Positions 45,005 through 57,828 are shown, numbered from the stretch's first letter. The stretch: DNA of 64,000 nt from Pegoplata infirma (GCA_963921195.1 OY992536.1:108464778-108528777); one strand, 5' to 3'. Made by a program: numbers and translations. The notes: generated from the letters alone by a model not told the origin.

Positions 45005-45874
45005 TTAAACTCGCGTTGTTTTATACGGCGCACTGTGGCGCCTTTTCCCTAAAAGCGTTGCAAAAATCCAAAAATTGACAGAAGAATTTGATAAAATGAA
45101 TGATTACATCTGATTGAAAACTCCTCACTGATTAAGAATCCAGAAACATTTTTGAAATCGGATGAAAATTATGAATTATAGAGCCACCCAAAGTTGGCAA
45201 TTTTTCAGTCTGCCGAAAAAAGTTAAAATTAAAAAAAATATATCATCTTTTAAATAGAATTTCAGGCAAACTATGCAACCGAACATTATTTTTTTGGTGT
45301 CGTTTGAAAGGTATATTAATTCAAATGAAACGATATAAAAAATGGGTTATTTGGTCGAATACTTTGTTTTTAGGCGCAGTTTTGTCAAAACACCATATTT
45401 CGGTCTTTTTTTATATTTGATAGAATAGAACTAAAAAAGTGACGGTTTGTGACGGGAACTATTAAACAGAGGATGTTTAGTATTTAATACTCTAACTTAT
45501 TCAATAAAAATTGGGTGCCCGTACTTGCCCGTGTACATGAAAAAACAAAGAAACTGTAACAACTTTTACTACGAAAAGGAGATATTTTTAAAGTATCTAA
45601 CAGATTTTGGGCAATTTAGAGATCCACTGGAATTTTTTACCAAGCTTAGTAGATGTATGGGTTTTTAAATTATTATTTTGTTTTTTTTGGCTTTTTTTAT
45701 TTGCTTATAACGCCCCCTACCGGAAATTTTTTTCAATAAGTAACCACTTTGACGAGCTGTAACTCCTGAACGAATTAAGATATTTTAAAAGTTAAAATTT
45801 TGTATTTTTAATAAAACAAAGTCAAACATAAAAATTGCGAAAAACTTATGTTTCATCTCGGAATTTTTAAGAAT

Positions 45875-46060
45875 TTTTTAAATAGACAAAGGTTTGTGTA
45901 CAAAGAAAGAAAGTTATCTAACAAGATTTTTAATAAGTTTTTAATTAAAAAAGTCTTAAATTTAAATTTAATTTTTTAAATAGAAAAAGGTTTGTGTACA
46001 AAGAAAGAAAGTTATCTAACAAGATTTTTAATAAGTTCTTAATTAAAAAAAGTCATAAAT
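45875..46060 (+). repeat. Tandem duplication, 98-bp unit
   Basis: GGTTTGTGTACAAAGAAAGA recurs at 45891 and 45989, and the flanking ~90 bases are nearly identical. Recent local duplication. Confidence 0.8.
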
Positions 46061-46091
46061 TTGTTTAACCCTAGTGAATGATCTGTTAAAA

Positions 46092-46495
46092 TTGAACCTA
46101 CAGCTAATAACAAAAAAATAAAATTAGTGTTTTGAATTCTCATTGAGTTAATAGTTCTTTTTTTATATATTTGAAAGTTTCCAATCATCTTTTTAAAATT
46201 TGCCTATGTCTTTAAGACATAAATATAATTGGTTAGTTTAAAGGGTGAAACTTTTTTCAAATATATAAGTTTTAAGTAAACTTTTACTTGACACAATTAA
46301 AAAATTACTTAAAAAAAAAAAACAAAAAAAAAATTTAAGTAAAATTTTAGTTTTATAAATTGAAAATTTACTCAAATTTGTTGGTGAACATTTATTAAAT
46401 TTTAAATATCAAATGGTTTTCTGGTTCAAAATTGAGTAATATTTTACTCAATACCGTTAAAAATTTCCTATTTTTTTATTATTTTTTTCTCTGTC
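46092..46495 (-). mobile_element. Partial copy of the CACAGAAAAAAA MITE
   Basis: ATGTCTTTAAGACATAAATA, TTACTTAAAA and CTCAATACCGTT match the interior and one arm of 40308-40897. One end has degenerated to TTTTTTTCTCTGTCA and the other is missing. Confidence 0.6.
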
Positions 46496-47126
46496 ATATA
46501 AGAGTGGTATTTTTTCGCGACTTTTAATATGTATTCACGAGAATATCAGCGTGCGGACTGACCTAATTTGACGCACAAGAAGTTATATTTTAAATGATTT
46601 TTAGATTTAGAAATATCATTACTTTAAAAGATAGGATTTTTGGAACAAAATAGGTCAAAAGGTGTCACTGGTCACAGTGCCGAAGCGGGCCTATTACAAT
46701 GCGGATGCGCTTTTCTTGAAGCTAAAGGAGATAAAATTCAAGTGCATTTTAAACATTAAAAATGCCTTGAAAACTTCAAAACTTGTGATTTTTGCAACGA
46801 AAAAAAGTCAAAACGAGGCACTGTGCTGCAGTGGGCCAATGGCCATGTGGCTTCTTATTTTTAAGCTCAAGGGGTTTCTTTAAAATGTTTTACAAATCTT
46901 GATAATACCTTTATTACTTTAAAATTTATAATGCTTACAACGAAAAAAGTCAAAATACGACACTGTGCACAGTGCCGCGGCTGGCCTATTACCTTGCGGC
47001 GCATATATTTTGAAGCTAGGGGAGTCTTCTTTCGAATGCTCTTTAAACTTTTAAAATATCTTCGTTAGTTCAAAAGTTATGATTTTTGCAACGAAAAAAG
47101 TCAAAAGGCGCCACTGTGCGGCGTTC

Positions 47127-47262
47127 ACACTTGCTGTTTTGAAGTGTTCAAGAGTGAGATGTTTAAAAAAGTCTTTGTTCTGTGTCCATTACGTTTTTAT
47201 TCTGCTACTGGTGTTTTGTTGAACAACTTGTTTAAGGTCGCTAGTGTGAACTCCATATTATA
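47127..47262. mobile_element. About 135-bp MITE, copy 2
   Basis: TTCACACTTGCTGTTTTGAA begins a near-identical match to 8669-8799; the right part ends in GCTAGTGTGAACTCC. Confidence 0.75.
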
Positions 47263-47279
47263 TTATTTCGTGGTTTTAC

Positions 47280-48050
47280 TTATATGGAGTTCACACTAGC
47301 GACTTTAAACATCTCACGAGTGTTTAAGCGCTAAACGAGCAAAATTTGACTTGTTTCCCCATACATTTGGTTGTTCAGCTAAACAATCAAATTCGACTTG
47401 TTTCCCTGTTGAACATTTCGCTAAACATTTCAAAGGCAGGGTTCGGTATATTTCCTTTTATTTTTTCTTTATTCTATGCCAAAAAAAAGATTTCATAGCA
47501 ACCAGCTTCTGTATCTGTCTGCCATTTTCTTAGCAAAACATTAGAAAATTGAGAAATTATAAATATTTAAAAAACTAATAAAAACTACTGAAAAATCAGA
47601 AAAAAGTATGTGTTTTATTTATAATTATATTGGAAAAGCTGCACTAATAGTGAATTTTGCCTTCCATCGAAGTATAAATATGCAAACAGCTTCGGACAGG
47701 TCCGGAACAAAAAACAGAAAAATCTTCCTATTTACTTGGAATGAGTCAATAAAAAGGTGTTCCGTGTAATGGTGTTATGTAAATGTTATAAAAAAATTAA
47801 ATATCTTGTCTTCCGCCAAAGTTTAAAAGGTTTTTAGAAATATTTTTGCAATTTTTTTCAGAATTAGGTTATGTGCGTTTGTTTACAAACGTTAAACACT
47901 CAAAGTTAAACGCGCAAAATGTAGTGTGAACGATTTTGTTTACTTTTTTAAACAAGTGGCTTAAACGAGTACAAATTCTCTAGTGTGAACTCCGTATTAG
48001 CGCTTAAACACTCATGAGATGTTTAAAGTCGCTAGTGTGAACTCCATATT
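47280..48050. mobile_element. About 770-bp element with 53-bp inverted ends
   Basis: ATATGGAGTTCACACTAGCG with ACTTTAAACATCTCACGAGT at the left is mirrored at 47998-48050 with one mismatch. A second, shorter CTAGTGTGAACTCC repeat lies just inside the right end. It is related in its outermost bases to the 135-bp family, so both may be mobilised by one transposase. Confidence 0.75.
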
Positions 48051-48059
48051 ATGCATTAA

Positions 48060-48890
48060 AAGTAAATGTTTTAGTAAAATTGTGTGTGAGAAAACTGAGT
48101 AAAGTCTATAGATAAAATAAAAAATATGTAAAAGTGTTTTTTTAACTTCGTAATTTTTTTGAATTTTTCAGACATTTTTATGAAATTTGAAAAAAAAAAG
48201 AAAATTATTAATTTTATATTTACTAAATTCGCGCTGTTTTATATTACTTCGTGGTTTTAATAATGTATTACAATTTAAGATTGGAGTAAAATTTTGTGCG
48301 AGAAAACTAAGTTAAAACCATTTTTTATTATTTTTAATTCTATAAAAAGATCTTTACAATTTTATACATATATTTCATTTTAAAAATAAAAGTAGCATTT
48401 ATTCAATGAAGGAATTTCATTTCAAAAATAAAAAGTAGGATTTATTCAATGAAAGTATTACATCAGAATTAAATACTTTTTTCATTGAAGTAATGAAAAA
48501 TTTTAATAAAATACAATTTATATTTTGTATGAACAATTTTCATTAATTTAATGAAACTTGTTCTAGAAATTACATTTTATGATACCTATTTCATTAATTC
48601 AATGCAACCCTACATAGGTTCCTTTTTAACGTCATTTTTCATAACATTAATGTAGATTTTCATTATTGTCATGTACAAATTTCTATCAGTGTAGAACAGC
48701 TACACGAATAAGTTAACGTGTGTTAATATGACAGATGAAGGTTTCCAATAAACAAAACTTTTTGCTGTTTATACCGCCATCTCTATGTCAGGCTAAGAAA
48801 ATTTCGTACTGCCCTCGTAAGACCTCAGTGTACCATGCGTGTCGTTAACAATAGGAAGAGGATCCTTAGTTGATAACTTCAAGCTGAGTT
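48060..48890. other. AT-rich repeat fragments without genes
   Basis: 48400-48690 has ATTCAATGAAA/TTTCATTAATT repeats, weakly mirrored. 48700-48890 is unassigned single-copy-looking sequence with no open frame of note. Confidence 0.35.
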
Positions 48891-48902
48891 ATGCACCCGT
48901 AA

Positions 48903-49095
48903 AGCCTGAATTAGTTTAAACGTGCATGAAACGTAGACTCTTTAACAAAATTCAGTAAGCAAAAAAGTACAGAACATTTTTTATGTATTGTTGTTGTGTA
49001 ATGCATTGTATTTTTTGTCTCGTTCTGTACTTTTTTTACTTACTGAATTATGTTTAAGAGTCTACGTTTCATGCACGTTTAAACTAACTCAGGCT
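48903..49095. mobile_element. 193-bp hairpin MITE with TAA duplication
   Basis: AGCCTGAATTAGTTTAAACG and its complement form arms of about 76 bp with few mismatches around a short loop. TAA lies on both sides (48900-48902 and 49096-49098), as in PIF/Harbinger derivatives. Confidence 0.85.
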
Positions 49096-49259
49096 TAACT
49101 GTACCCTTACGTAGCGTAGATATGTTTTTGTTATAGAAAAACATAAGAGAGCAACTTTGAGGACGGGCGCATAACCCGGCTTTAAGTTTGAGACTTTCCT
49201 TTTATGTATAGTACTCTGTACGTTTTCACGGGAAAAAATCTGTCAAACTTCATATAAAA

Positions 49260-49790
49260 ACAAGTGAGAGTGTTAAATTCGGCTGTGCCGAATCTTTTAT
49301 ACACTCCAACACCTAAAAAAAAAACAGGGGCGTCTTTTTTTGGCGGGGGGGGGGGGTTTCGGTGGTGGGAGACGACCTTCCTGGATCCAACTACAGGACT
49401 TTGAACTTCTTCTGACATAAAAAATATTTCGTTCGCTAAGCAAAAGTACATAAAATCTATAAAAAATGGCGTTTTTCAGAGGTTGGTTTAGTTCTTAAAG
49501 GGGGAACTTTTTCTCCCGTGGTCCGATTTTGCCCATCTCCAAACTTAACCAGCCTATGACCATTAGACATATTTGTGCCAAATTTCAGGAGTCTAGCTCT
49601 TTTATTTTGGACTGTATCGTGTCCTCCACAGACGGACGGACAGACGGACGGACATCGCTAGAATGTCTTAGAATCGATCACTGATCAATAATATATATAC
49701 CTTATGGGGTCCCTGACAGATATTTCGATGCTTTACACACGGAATGTCAAAGTGAGTATACCCCCATACTGTGGTTGGAGGGTATAAAAA
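49260..49790 (-). mobile_element. Mini-me-like repeat, subtype 1, complete, reverse
   Basis: ACAAGTGAGAGTGTTAAATT start and GGTTGGAGGGTATAAAAAA end, with GACGGACGGACAGACGGACG, the TATATATA block and the conserved core in the expected order. Confidence 0.78.
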
Positions 49791-49977
49791 ATTAATTTTG
49801 CCAACGCGAGGAATTATAGGAAAATTGCTAAAAGAGTTTTCACTCATATTTATTCTACAAAACAATTTAAGTTGCCGTGAAAAACTGACATTTAAATTTT
49901 GTTATGATAGTTTCGTTCTAAGAATTGTCGAAAGTTGTTGATGTATACATTTTTTATTACGATTTGAGGCGTTTAAA

Positions 49978-50171
49978 TTTTAATCGATCCACTTTCAGTA
50001 GACCTGATCTACACCGCTCTCAAACAATATCATACATAATTCCATATTGTGTGGAAAAATACATACAATTTTAGTTTAATCGATCCACTTTCAGTAGACC
50101 TGATCTACACCGCTCTCAAACAATATCATACATAATTTCATATTGTGTGGAAAAATACATACAATTTTAGA
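49978..50171 (+). repeat. Tandem duplication, 97-bp unit
   Basis: TTTAATCGATCCACTTTCAG starts both units (49978 and 50075); only one or two differences were noted. Very recent. Confidence 0.88.
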
Positions 50172-50179
50172 AGATTATT

Positions 50180-51170
50180 ATGTGAAATTTTTCAATGATT
50201 AACTGTGCACGTACACAAAAATCCATTTAATAGGTAAATATTAAATGGGAATTCATTACATTTTCCACACACTTACATATTTACTCACATACACAATTTA
50301 TGCTTTACCATAAAAACAATGATTTATTGTTCTGAATTTGTTAAAAACATCTGTCATCGTCGGCACTTACCTAAAACTAACAAACTATTATTGCTGATGT
50401 TTCATTACAAACATTATAGTTTTCAATTGTGCGTACGTGTAATTTTGAACGAATCTCTTTTTTAACAATTATGCTTGACAAACGTCAAAAGAAAATCGAA
50501 AGTTTTTAAGTGTAATTGAAGTAAATTGACACTGAATTTTTGTTTGAGGAAAACTTCTCTGAAAAAGAATACCTCTCTGTTCGACACAAAGAACCTTCCA
50601 GTGAAATATCGAACTGGTCTTTATAGATTTTGGTCTCCTGATTCCAAAACTGCAATCTAAATTTTTCTAGCACGTACCGTTTTTGAGATATTCGCTGTTA
50701 AAAAATAAAAAAAACATAATTCAACACTTTTTACGTTCCACAAAAAAATACTTAATTTTATATTAAATGGACCTCCTGATTTCAAAACTGCAATCCAAAT
50801 CTTTCTACTATGTTCCGGTTTCAAGATATTCGCGTTTTCGAATTTAAGTCTAATTTATAAACAATAAATAAGTGAGTAACAATGAAGTTTGAATTTTCAA
50901 ACGCCAATATCTGAAAAACGGCACGCGTTAAACAAATTTAGATGCCAGTTTTAGAGTTAAGAGGTCTAATTTATAAAAAATCATTTTGTGAGAGCAACTT
51001 AATCATGCGCTACAAGGGAGACCCAAAAAGTGCTTAATTTGCGTTTTGTCAAAATTCAAACGCAAATATCTGAAAAACGTGACGTGATAGAAAAGTTGAA
51101 ATGCATATTTAGAATCATTAAGTCAAAATATATTAAATTTTTAATTCATATAATAGTATTATTTAAAAAC
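50180..51170. other. Repeat-derived AT-rich stretch
   Basis: About 50650-51130 repeats sentences such as TTTCAAAACTGCAATCC and GATATTCGCG, also found near 30870-31150. No gene. Confidence 0.45.
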
Positions 51171-51698
51171 CAGTAAAAAAGTAAAATTCTGCCTTGTCGA
51201 ATGTAATGATACCCTCCACAGTTTCAAAAAGATTATTGCAAAAAACTTTTTTTAAAAGGAAATTACTTTTGAAAATTTTTTTTTTTTTTTGAAAATCCGT
51301 GATTTTTTCTTTTTTTGTCCAAAAATATGTTCGTACTTGTTTAAATACCATTTGGTGTTCAATTATGTTCACATAAGTCAACCAGCAGCCGAATTTAAGC
51401 ATTTTGTTATGTTGAATGTACTAAAACTTTGGAGGTGTCCTTACATTGTCGTTCATAACTTTTGAACCGCTGAACCGATATCGCTCAAATGCAATACCAA
51501 ACTTCTCGGGAAAACTTCCAATATATATGTTAAGTTTCAGTAATCTCCGTGTAATGTTTTGGCCGTGATCACCATTTCCACAGACAGACGGACATCGCTA
51601 GAATGTCCTAAAATCGATCGGGGATCATAAATATATATACTTTATGGGGTCCCAGACCGATATTTCGATGAGTTACAAACGGAATGACAAACTTATAT

Positions 51699-53851
51699 GA
51701 ACATTTCCATTTAACTTTTGATTTTTGGATTTAAAAAAAATAAAATTTTTTTTTGAAGGCACATCAAAATCGTTTTGTACACGTATTAACATACATTTAG
51801 TGAGTTCAAATCCGTTCGCGTGAAGAACTTTCACCTAACGGCGCAAAAGTTATGGCGGTTTGAAATTACAATTTTAAAAAAAATCTCAAAGTTACAATTT
51901 TTATCAGAATTTAATAATCTTAACGTTTATAAATGTTGCATACTAACCCTTATTAAAATTTATTTAATTATATATATTTTGGTGGATATATATCAAAATA
52001 TTAGCGGTTAAAGTATATTTTAATATCTTCATTTCCACTATTTTGCGTAAATTTAAGTTCTATGTAGTTTAAACATTTTAGGAAATTATTTTCTGAATTC
52101 TGTAAAGAATTTGGTATGTAGTTAAGAAAACTTTATGAAATTATCTCCAATAGTGCAAAAATTACAGTAGTTTAAAAATTAATGTTTCTCAATATTATAT
52201 TTCACAATAAAACAAAGTGTTGATTTTTTAAAGAACATAAAATCCCAAATCTTCAAAATTTATGAATGCCGCTCAGTTTTGTGATTAAGCTTCATAGGCA
52301 CTAGCACTTGCCATTTATATAAATTAATTTCTATTAGCGGTTTGGGTGTGCCCTGGCGGTTTATGTAGAGACAAAATTGGCGCGTTTTCAGCGATTTACG
52401 TGAAAACTAAAAATGATGGACCAAATTAAAGGCCATATTCAGGTTTAGCACCTTAAAATTAGTTAAAAAGCTTGTGCATTATGCAAAATTGTAAATTTTT
52501 TAAAGACATGAAATTTCTGATTAATGAAATTTTGAGAGATGCATAAAATCCACAATCTTCAACATTTATGAATGCCGCTCAGTTTTGGGATAAAGCTTCG
52601 TAAGTACTATCAATTACCATTTATAGAAGTTAATTTCTATTAGCGGTTTGGGTGTGCCCTGGCAGTTTATCTGGAGACAAAATTGGGGCGTTTTCAGCGA
52701 TTTACGTGAAAATTAAAGATGATGGACCAAATTAAAGGCCATATTCAGGTTTAGCACCTTCAAATTAGTTAAAAAGCTTGTGCATTATGCAAAATTGTAA
52801 ATTTTTTAAAGAGATGAAATTTCTGATTAATGAAATTTTGAGAGATGCATAAAATCCACAATCTTCAAAATTTATGAATGCCGCTCAGTTTTGGGATAAA
52901 GCTTCATAAGTACTATCAATTACCATTTATAGAAGTTAATTTCTATTAGCGGTTTGGGTGTGCCCTGGCGGTTTATCTGGAGACAAAATTGGCGCGTCTT
53001 CAGCGTACAGTTACATTAAGTCCCAATTTTTGCACACGATCCATAATACGCATAACAAGCAATCGTCTGACAAGTATATTTTAAATCTAAATTCTTTTCA
53101 CGTGAAAATACAAGCAAAACTTTAAAATCGTGAAATGTCAGATTTTTGCAAAATTTTTGCTAATCAAAATTTTAACACGCTATATCGATTTTATTATAAA
53201 AACTCAAAAAATATTTGGATCACGCGAAGTGCTGGGCACTTTTAAATAATATTGCGAATTTGCCTCGCAAAAAAGTGGATTTTTGATGACTTTCACGTTT
53301 TGTCTCTCAACCTTTGTCTAGCTAGTACTCCACTCCCATTGAGGGCACATTCATGGGACCGGTTTTAAATTGTAGGGAATTACGACAGCTATCATTTTGC
53401 GTATCAGATTTTAAAAAGTATGAAGCGGCGCAAATTTCCTGATCAAAAAACGACGAAAAATTGAAAATGAAGAAATTTTAATTTCAAACCGTTACCACTA
53501 AATAACTTTTTTAATATTGATGGCACATCAAATTCATAAATACATCTTTTTTGAACAAGTGTAGGGACCATATATTTTAAATCTTCGAAGAATACGTTGG
53601 ATGGCGCAAGTACAATAGGCCAAAGAGTACATAATTTTTATGAAATTTCAATCGACTTTTCCACATTTCTGAATTTTGATTGTCGCTAACTATCGCAAAT
53701 TAAGATTTTTTGCCTTAAAAGCTTGTAAGCTAATTGCATTAGAAGTCCTTTATGCATTTCTATCAGTAGATAGCCATTTCAATGCAAATAAAAAAAGTTT
53801 TTGCCAAAAAACCAAAATTTCAAACAAATGAAAAGTTAAATGGAAATGTCC
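51699..53851. mobile_element. 2.15-kb inserted element, ACATTTCCATTTAACTTTT ends
   Basis: The termini G(A/G)ACATTTCCATTTAACTTTT are inverted at both sides and inserted in the TATATA block of the mini-me-like repeat. Comparison with the intact copy suggests a 4-bp AT duplication, ambiguous in the TA run. It contains the 306-bp tandem array; no protein is evident. Confidence 0.7.
52236..53004 (+). repeat. Tandem array, 306-bp unit, about 2.5 copies
   Basis: GAATGCCGCTCAGTTTTG begins at 52264, 52570 and 52876, giving exactly 306-bp spacing. Units differ at few positions. Each includes TTAGCGGTTTGGGTGTGCCC. Confidence 0.9.
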
Positions 53852-53894
53852 ATATATACCCTCTATCACTAGAGTGGACGGTATAAAAATGTAT

Positions 53895-54940
53895 TCTAAT
53901 GTCATTACCAGTGTAAAATAAATTTATCTGGTCCGGTCTGATTTGCTCTTACTACAATTAGCAAAGTAATACCGTTTTGAATCATAACTGGTCTAATCTT
54001 CTAATATCTTATTATGTACAATTATCTGATCAGATCAGATCTGAGTTATAAATAGAATTTCATTTAGAGTGCATTTGGAGCACCTGAATTTTCATTGTTT
54101 ATTTTAGCAAGTGCTGCAAATTTTTATTTAAATCAAAAACTAATAAAAAAATATTAACTTTTGAAAGCAGACAACTTACAATTTTAGGTGTACATATAAA
54201 TTTTGGAATTGCGGTTTTCTGCTTGTCTTTCAGTTTGTCTGCTTGTTTATTTTGCTAATTATGTTGACGTGACGTTGTTATCAATTTAATTTTTACCTGC
54301 AAGTTTTGTTTGCCGGTTCATTTGCATTTTTAATGCAGATGCGGGGTTTCACAAGAAGGACAAATTTGCTATAAACCATTATTTTGTACATGAAGAAATC
54401 TTAATTAAAATTTTGATAACATAAAAATTAAGTTGGAAACTCAGGCTAGTGGAGGGTGTTTTAAACTTTTTCGCACGTGATAAAAGTGTATAAATTTCGC
54501 TTTTGAGAAATGTTTATGAATTCTTTTTTCGGGTTTGGTTTTAATTCGTGTATTACAAATTAAGAACATTTCTTCAGATAATTAAAAAAAAATTGATAAA
54601 CAATATTTTTTACCAAATGGCGCCAAGCAGGGACATCCAAATTTCGCAAAAAAAACGCTGGGTGCACTCAAAAAATTATGACGGTAGATTCCACTACAAA
54701 AGACAGGTAAAACTACTAAATTTGTTCTTGTTTAGGCTGGTGCGATGGACACCAAGAGGTGTAAGCCGGTTATGTGTGTGAAGAACGAAGGTTGGTCGGT
54801 ATGCCGGAGACCAGTGTTTACACTGAACTGATGTTTCGTTGAGCGAAAGTAGTGTTAATATACAAAAGGGGTGATTTGTAGCCAGATGCTGTCAAACCGT
54901 GAGGTTGAGCTCCACTTTGTTGGTCTGAATGATGCAAAGA
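53895..54940. other. Unassigned stretch
   Basis: No supported gene. An open frame at 54548-54781 includes APSRDIQISQKKRWVHS, but its apparent splice would need a 29-base intron. The part after 54750 is of higher complexity and may be LINE 3' flank. Confidence 0.3.
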
Positions 54941-54959
54941 ACAAAAATTGTGTGTGAAG

Positions 54960-56060
54960 ACAAAAGAGCAAAAGTTGAGTGAAGATTAGCCAACATTCAG
55001 GGGATGCCCCCTACTAAAGCAGTGCATTGTGTTTTGTAAATAGGTTATGAGGAGGAGGAGGAAATAGGGAGTAGTGTTTATGGGCATTAAGTTTAAACCT
55101 TTCCAGATGGTAGCTAACTGGTTCGAATGAGAAACGAATTTTCTCTCTAATGCCTTGTGTGATTCATTGGACTATGGACAACAAACAGATGTGATTTACT
55201 GGATTGACGAGTATTGCGAACATAAACCCGAGTGTGGGGATAAGTTCACTTATCTCAGCAGATAGATCACTTACCATGGTAATATCGGCAGACCAATGAT
55301 GCACAACCCACGTTCCGACGATACTCCAATGAATCAATAGAGTTGGATACCCTACTGTCATTGATGAGCTTCAACGCACTCCTTTGCACCCGTTCCAAAA
55401 AACAAAATCGACTTTGAAGCCCCTGCCCAGATGTGGGAGTTGTTTTTCAACTTCGGTCGGATATAGGCGGTATACAAAGTAAGAAGGTCAAACGGAGAAA
55501 AGTAATTTTTGCACCGAGAAAAGTAATTATTGCACCGTTTTACAAAGCCGAGGCACCTAAATGTTTCTTTCGACACGTGAAGAACATGTTGATTCCAGCG
55601 GACGTCACATTGTATTTTCATGCCCAAAACATCAAGAGTTTCTGATTTCTCAATATTTATACCACCCATGCTGAAGACGTTGATTCCACAGATCGTCTGT
55701 GGGTCAACATTCAACATTGGGTCTTGCGTGAATTAAAATCGACCCTATTCGCCAGAGCCTCGGAGATTGTAGAAAGGTCATGATTGAGTGCGTCATTCAA
55801 ATTCTGTCTCATGGCCTGAACCTCCACAAGACTTGGCCTATGAAAAAGTAGGAAAAAGAAGGGAACCTTGTGGTACCCCTGAATTAAGCCGAAAAGGTTG
55901 GATGAAACCCCATCTATAACAACACGTATAGTGCGGTTCACGAGAAAACTCGATATAAATCGAGAGAAATCAATACCGACACCAAATGCAATAAGTTTCG
56001 ATACAAGTGCATCGTGCCACACACGATCAAATACCTTGAAAATATACAGAGCCACCACTT
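54960..56060 (-). pseudogene. Jockey/CR1-like LINE remnant (reverse transcriptase)
   Basis: In minus-strand order, broken frames give FKVFDRVWHDALVSKL and FISSFLVNRTIRVVIDGVSS (56058-55900), typical of the RT palm region in non-LTR elements. LDVLGMKI follows, then TLYTAYIRPKLKNNSHIWAG (near 55440) and EISELIP (near 55240), the usual C-terminal part. Frameshifts near 55880, 55720 and 55360 separate them. The YxDD region is lost or deleted. It is inactive. Confidence 0.82.
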
Positions 56061-56106
56061 TACTCTCACCAAATTAGTGTATGGTGTAGCGCGAAGGCTG
56101 TCGATA

Positions 56107-56764
56107 CACAGAAAAAAATATGGGGAAAAACAATTTGAGTAATCACTTGTTTAAATTTAAAAAAAGTTTTGAGTAATTTTTTAATTGACGCAATTAAAAA
56201 TTTACTCAAAAATTTAAAAACAAATTGAGTAAATAATTTAATAAGAATTTAATAGCTTTTTTAATTTTTTTTTGGAGTTTTCTTAGTTTTTTTAATTCTC
56301 GTTTAGTTTATAGTTTTTTGTATATATACATGAAAGTTTGTAATCATATTTATAAATTTTTTTTATGTCTTTAAGACAAAAATATATTTGGTAAAGTTTG
56401 AAAAAACATGTTTTTTTTTTTTTTGTAAAAAAATATGAAATTTTTTTAAACTTTGTTTTTTTTAGAGTAGAAACAGAATAAGCCCGGCACGACTTTTTCC
56501 ATACGGTTTGGCAGATTAAACCGGTGGCCGGCGCCGATGTGAAATAAAACTTGTTCTGTTTTTAAAAGGTGGTGCTTCTTGTTCTGTTCCTGCACTTAAT
56601 AGTGTCAATTAAAAATTTACTCAAATTTTTTTGGCAAACATTTAATAAATTTTTATTAAAAATTTACTCAATACTATTAAATCGTTTACTGGTGGAAAAT
56701 TGAGTAATTTTTTACTCAATAGTATTAAAAATTTACTCAAATTTTTTTTTTATTTCTTTCTGTG
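56107..56764 (-). mobile_element. TA-flanked MITE, CACAGAAAAAAA ends, with an insert
   Basis: Ends CACAGAAAAAAA and TTTCTTTCTGTG between TA pairs (56105-56106 and 56765-56766); reverse of 40308-40897. A non-family segment of about 140 bp (56465-56605), with AGAACAAG-type words near its ends and a GGTGGCCGGCGCC block, looks like a further insertion. Confidence 0.82.
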
Positions 56765-56769
56765 TACGT

Positions 56770-57820
56770 TGGGTATGTAATGGCATGTTATGTACATAGG
56801 TAAGAACAATGCGTTGGCTGGGTGCTCCGAAATCGTTGGTTACCTGTCCCGTATTTGTTTGAAAGTCCTACTTGTAGTAGCTTGCTACGGAAGGCAATAA
56901 AACAGACTATAAAACAGGTACAACGGGAAGCCATTGTCCCGCTAAGAGCAATCTTAGTAATGATTTAATGGTGAGGTCCCTTCGGAGTACACTTAGTGGC
57001 TGTCGTTTAAACCTAAAAACGCAGGAAGAGTAGCACTACTCGATGTGAAGTTGCATTGCAACCAGGTGTCGCAACCCATAGAGCGACAGAGGTTGGGTAG
57101 GCCTCGCCCCTAAAAAAAAAAATGATTTCTCGCCAAACACGTGAGATCACATTGGACCCATGTGTAATTTGTTGCAATATATTTGCCCGATGTTAAGAGC
57201 ACTGTGGAGTTACGCCATCATGGCAGTATTTACATTAATCCAATGACAAGTGTCCCAAGAAAGCCATTTAATGTCAACTGGAAATTTCTTACTGGGTAAT
57301 GTTAAGTGATTTTAAGTTATTAAAATTTTAACTTTCCATTCTCGCACGAATGCTCCGCTACTGATAAGTTTATGATAATGAAAATGTCTGGATTTCCTTT
57401 CACGCACGTCACTTCTTTTTGTTTGTAGAATGTATAGTAGTGGAATATTTTGCTAGGAGATCATGTGTGAAACTTGATTTTTGTTAAAACAACAAAACTT
57501 CAAATGTCAACCATATGGTGATAAGATTGTTGTTGTACCTACGCTTGCGTATAAGAATAACGTCACTATGACGATGTGCTTTACCCCCGTCAAGGTCGTT
57601 TATTGCTGTTTAGTTAAGTTCATGTGATACAAAATTTCCTGACTGAGAAAATAAACAAAAATTATTGTATGCGCTCCTAAATTTACGTGCATACATGGAG
57701 TTCAATTATATATATATTATCTAAATACGTACATACACTTTAAATAAAATGTATGTTAAATCAGCAGAAAAATCTAATGAGTTGATTTCAGAAGACACTT
57801 GCTAAAATTTTTGACTTAAA
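56770..57820. other. Unassigned sequence, partly LINE/SINE-like
   Basis: 56820-57110 has higher GC content and ends GGGTAGGCCTCGCCCC before an A run, like a retroposon 3' end; the family is unrecognised. The rest is AT-rich without features. Confidence 0.3.
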
Positions 57821-57828
57821 AAAAACTG

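Larger units (their letters stand above)
45026..47127. mobile_element. About 2.1-kb element with CACTGTGGCGCC ends
   Basis: GGCGCACTGTGGCGCCTTTT on the left mirrors AAAAGGCGCCACTGTGCGGC on the right. The 46660-47125 part is a degenerate tandem of ~160-170-bp units that each carry CACTGTG with a GCGGG/GCGGC neighbour. The flanks (GCGTTGTTTTATA and TTATTTCGTGG) match a contiguous stretch at 48228-48262, an apparent empty site. A CACAGAAAA-family piece is inserted. No transposase is recognised. Confidence 0.6.
51175..53890 (-). mobile_element. Mini-me-like repeat, subtype 2, split by a 2.15-kb insert
   Basis: 51175-51698 (GTAAAATTCTGCCTTGTCG to ATGACAAACTTATAT) and 53852-53890 (ATATACCCTCTATCACTAG) are the two parts of one reverse copy equivalent to 61374-61982. 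Confidence 0.75.

Noticed and set aside
54618..54840. A two-exon gene beginning MAPSRDIQISQKKRWVHS
   Set aside because: The apparent intron is only 29 bases, below the minimum for fly splicing, and no family is recognised.
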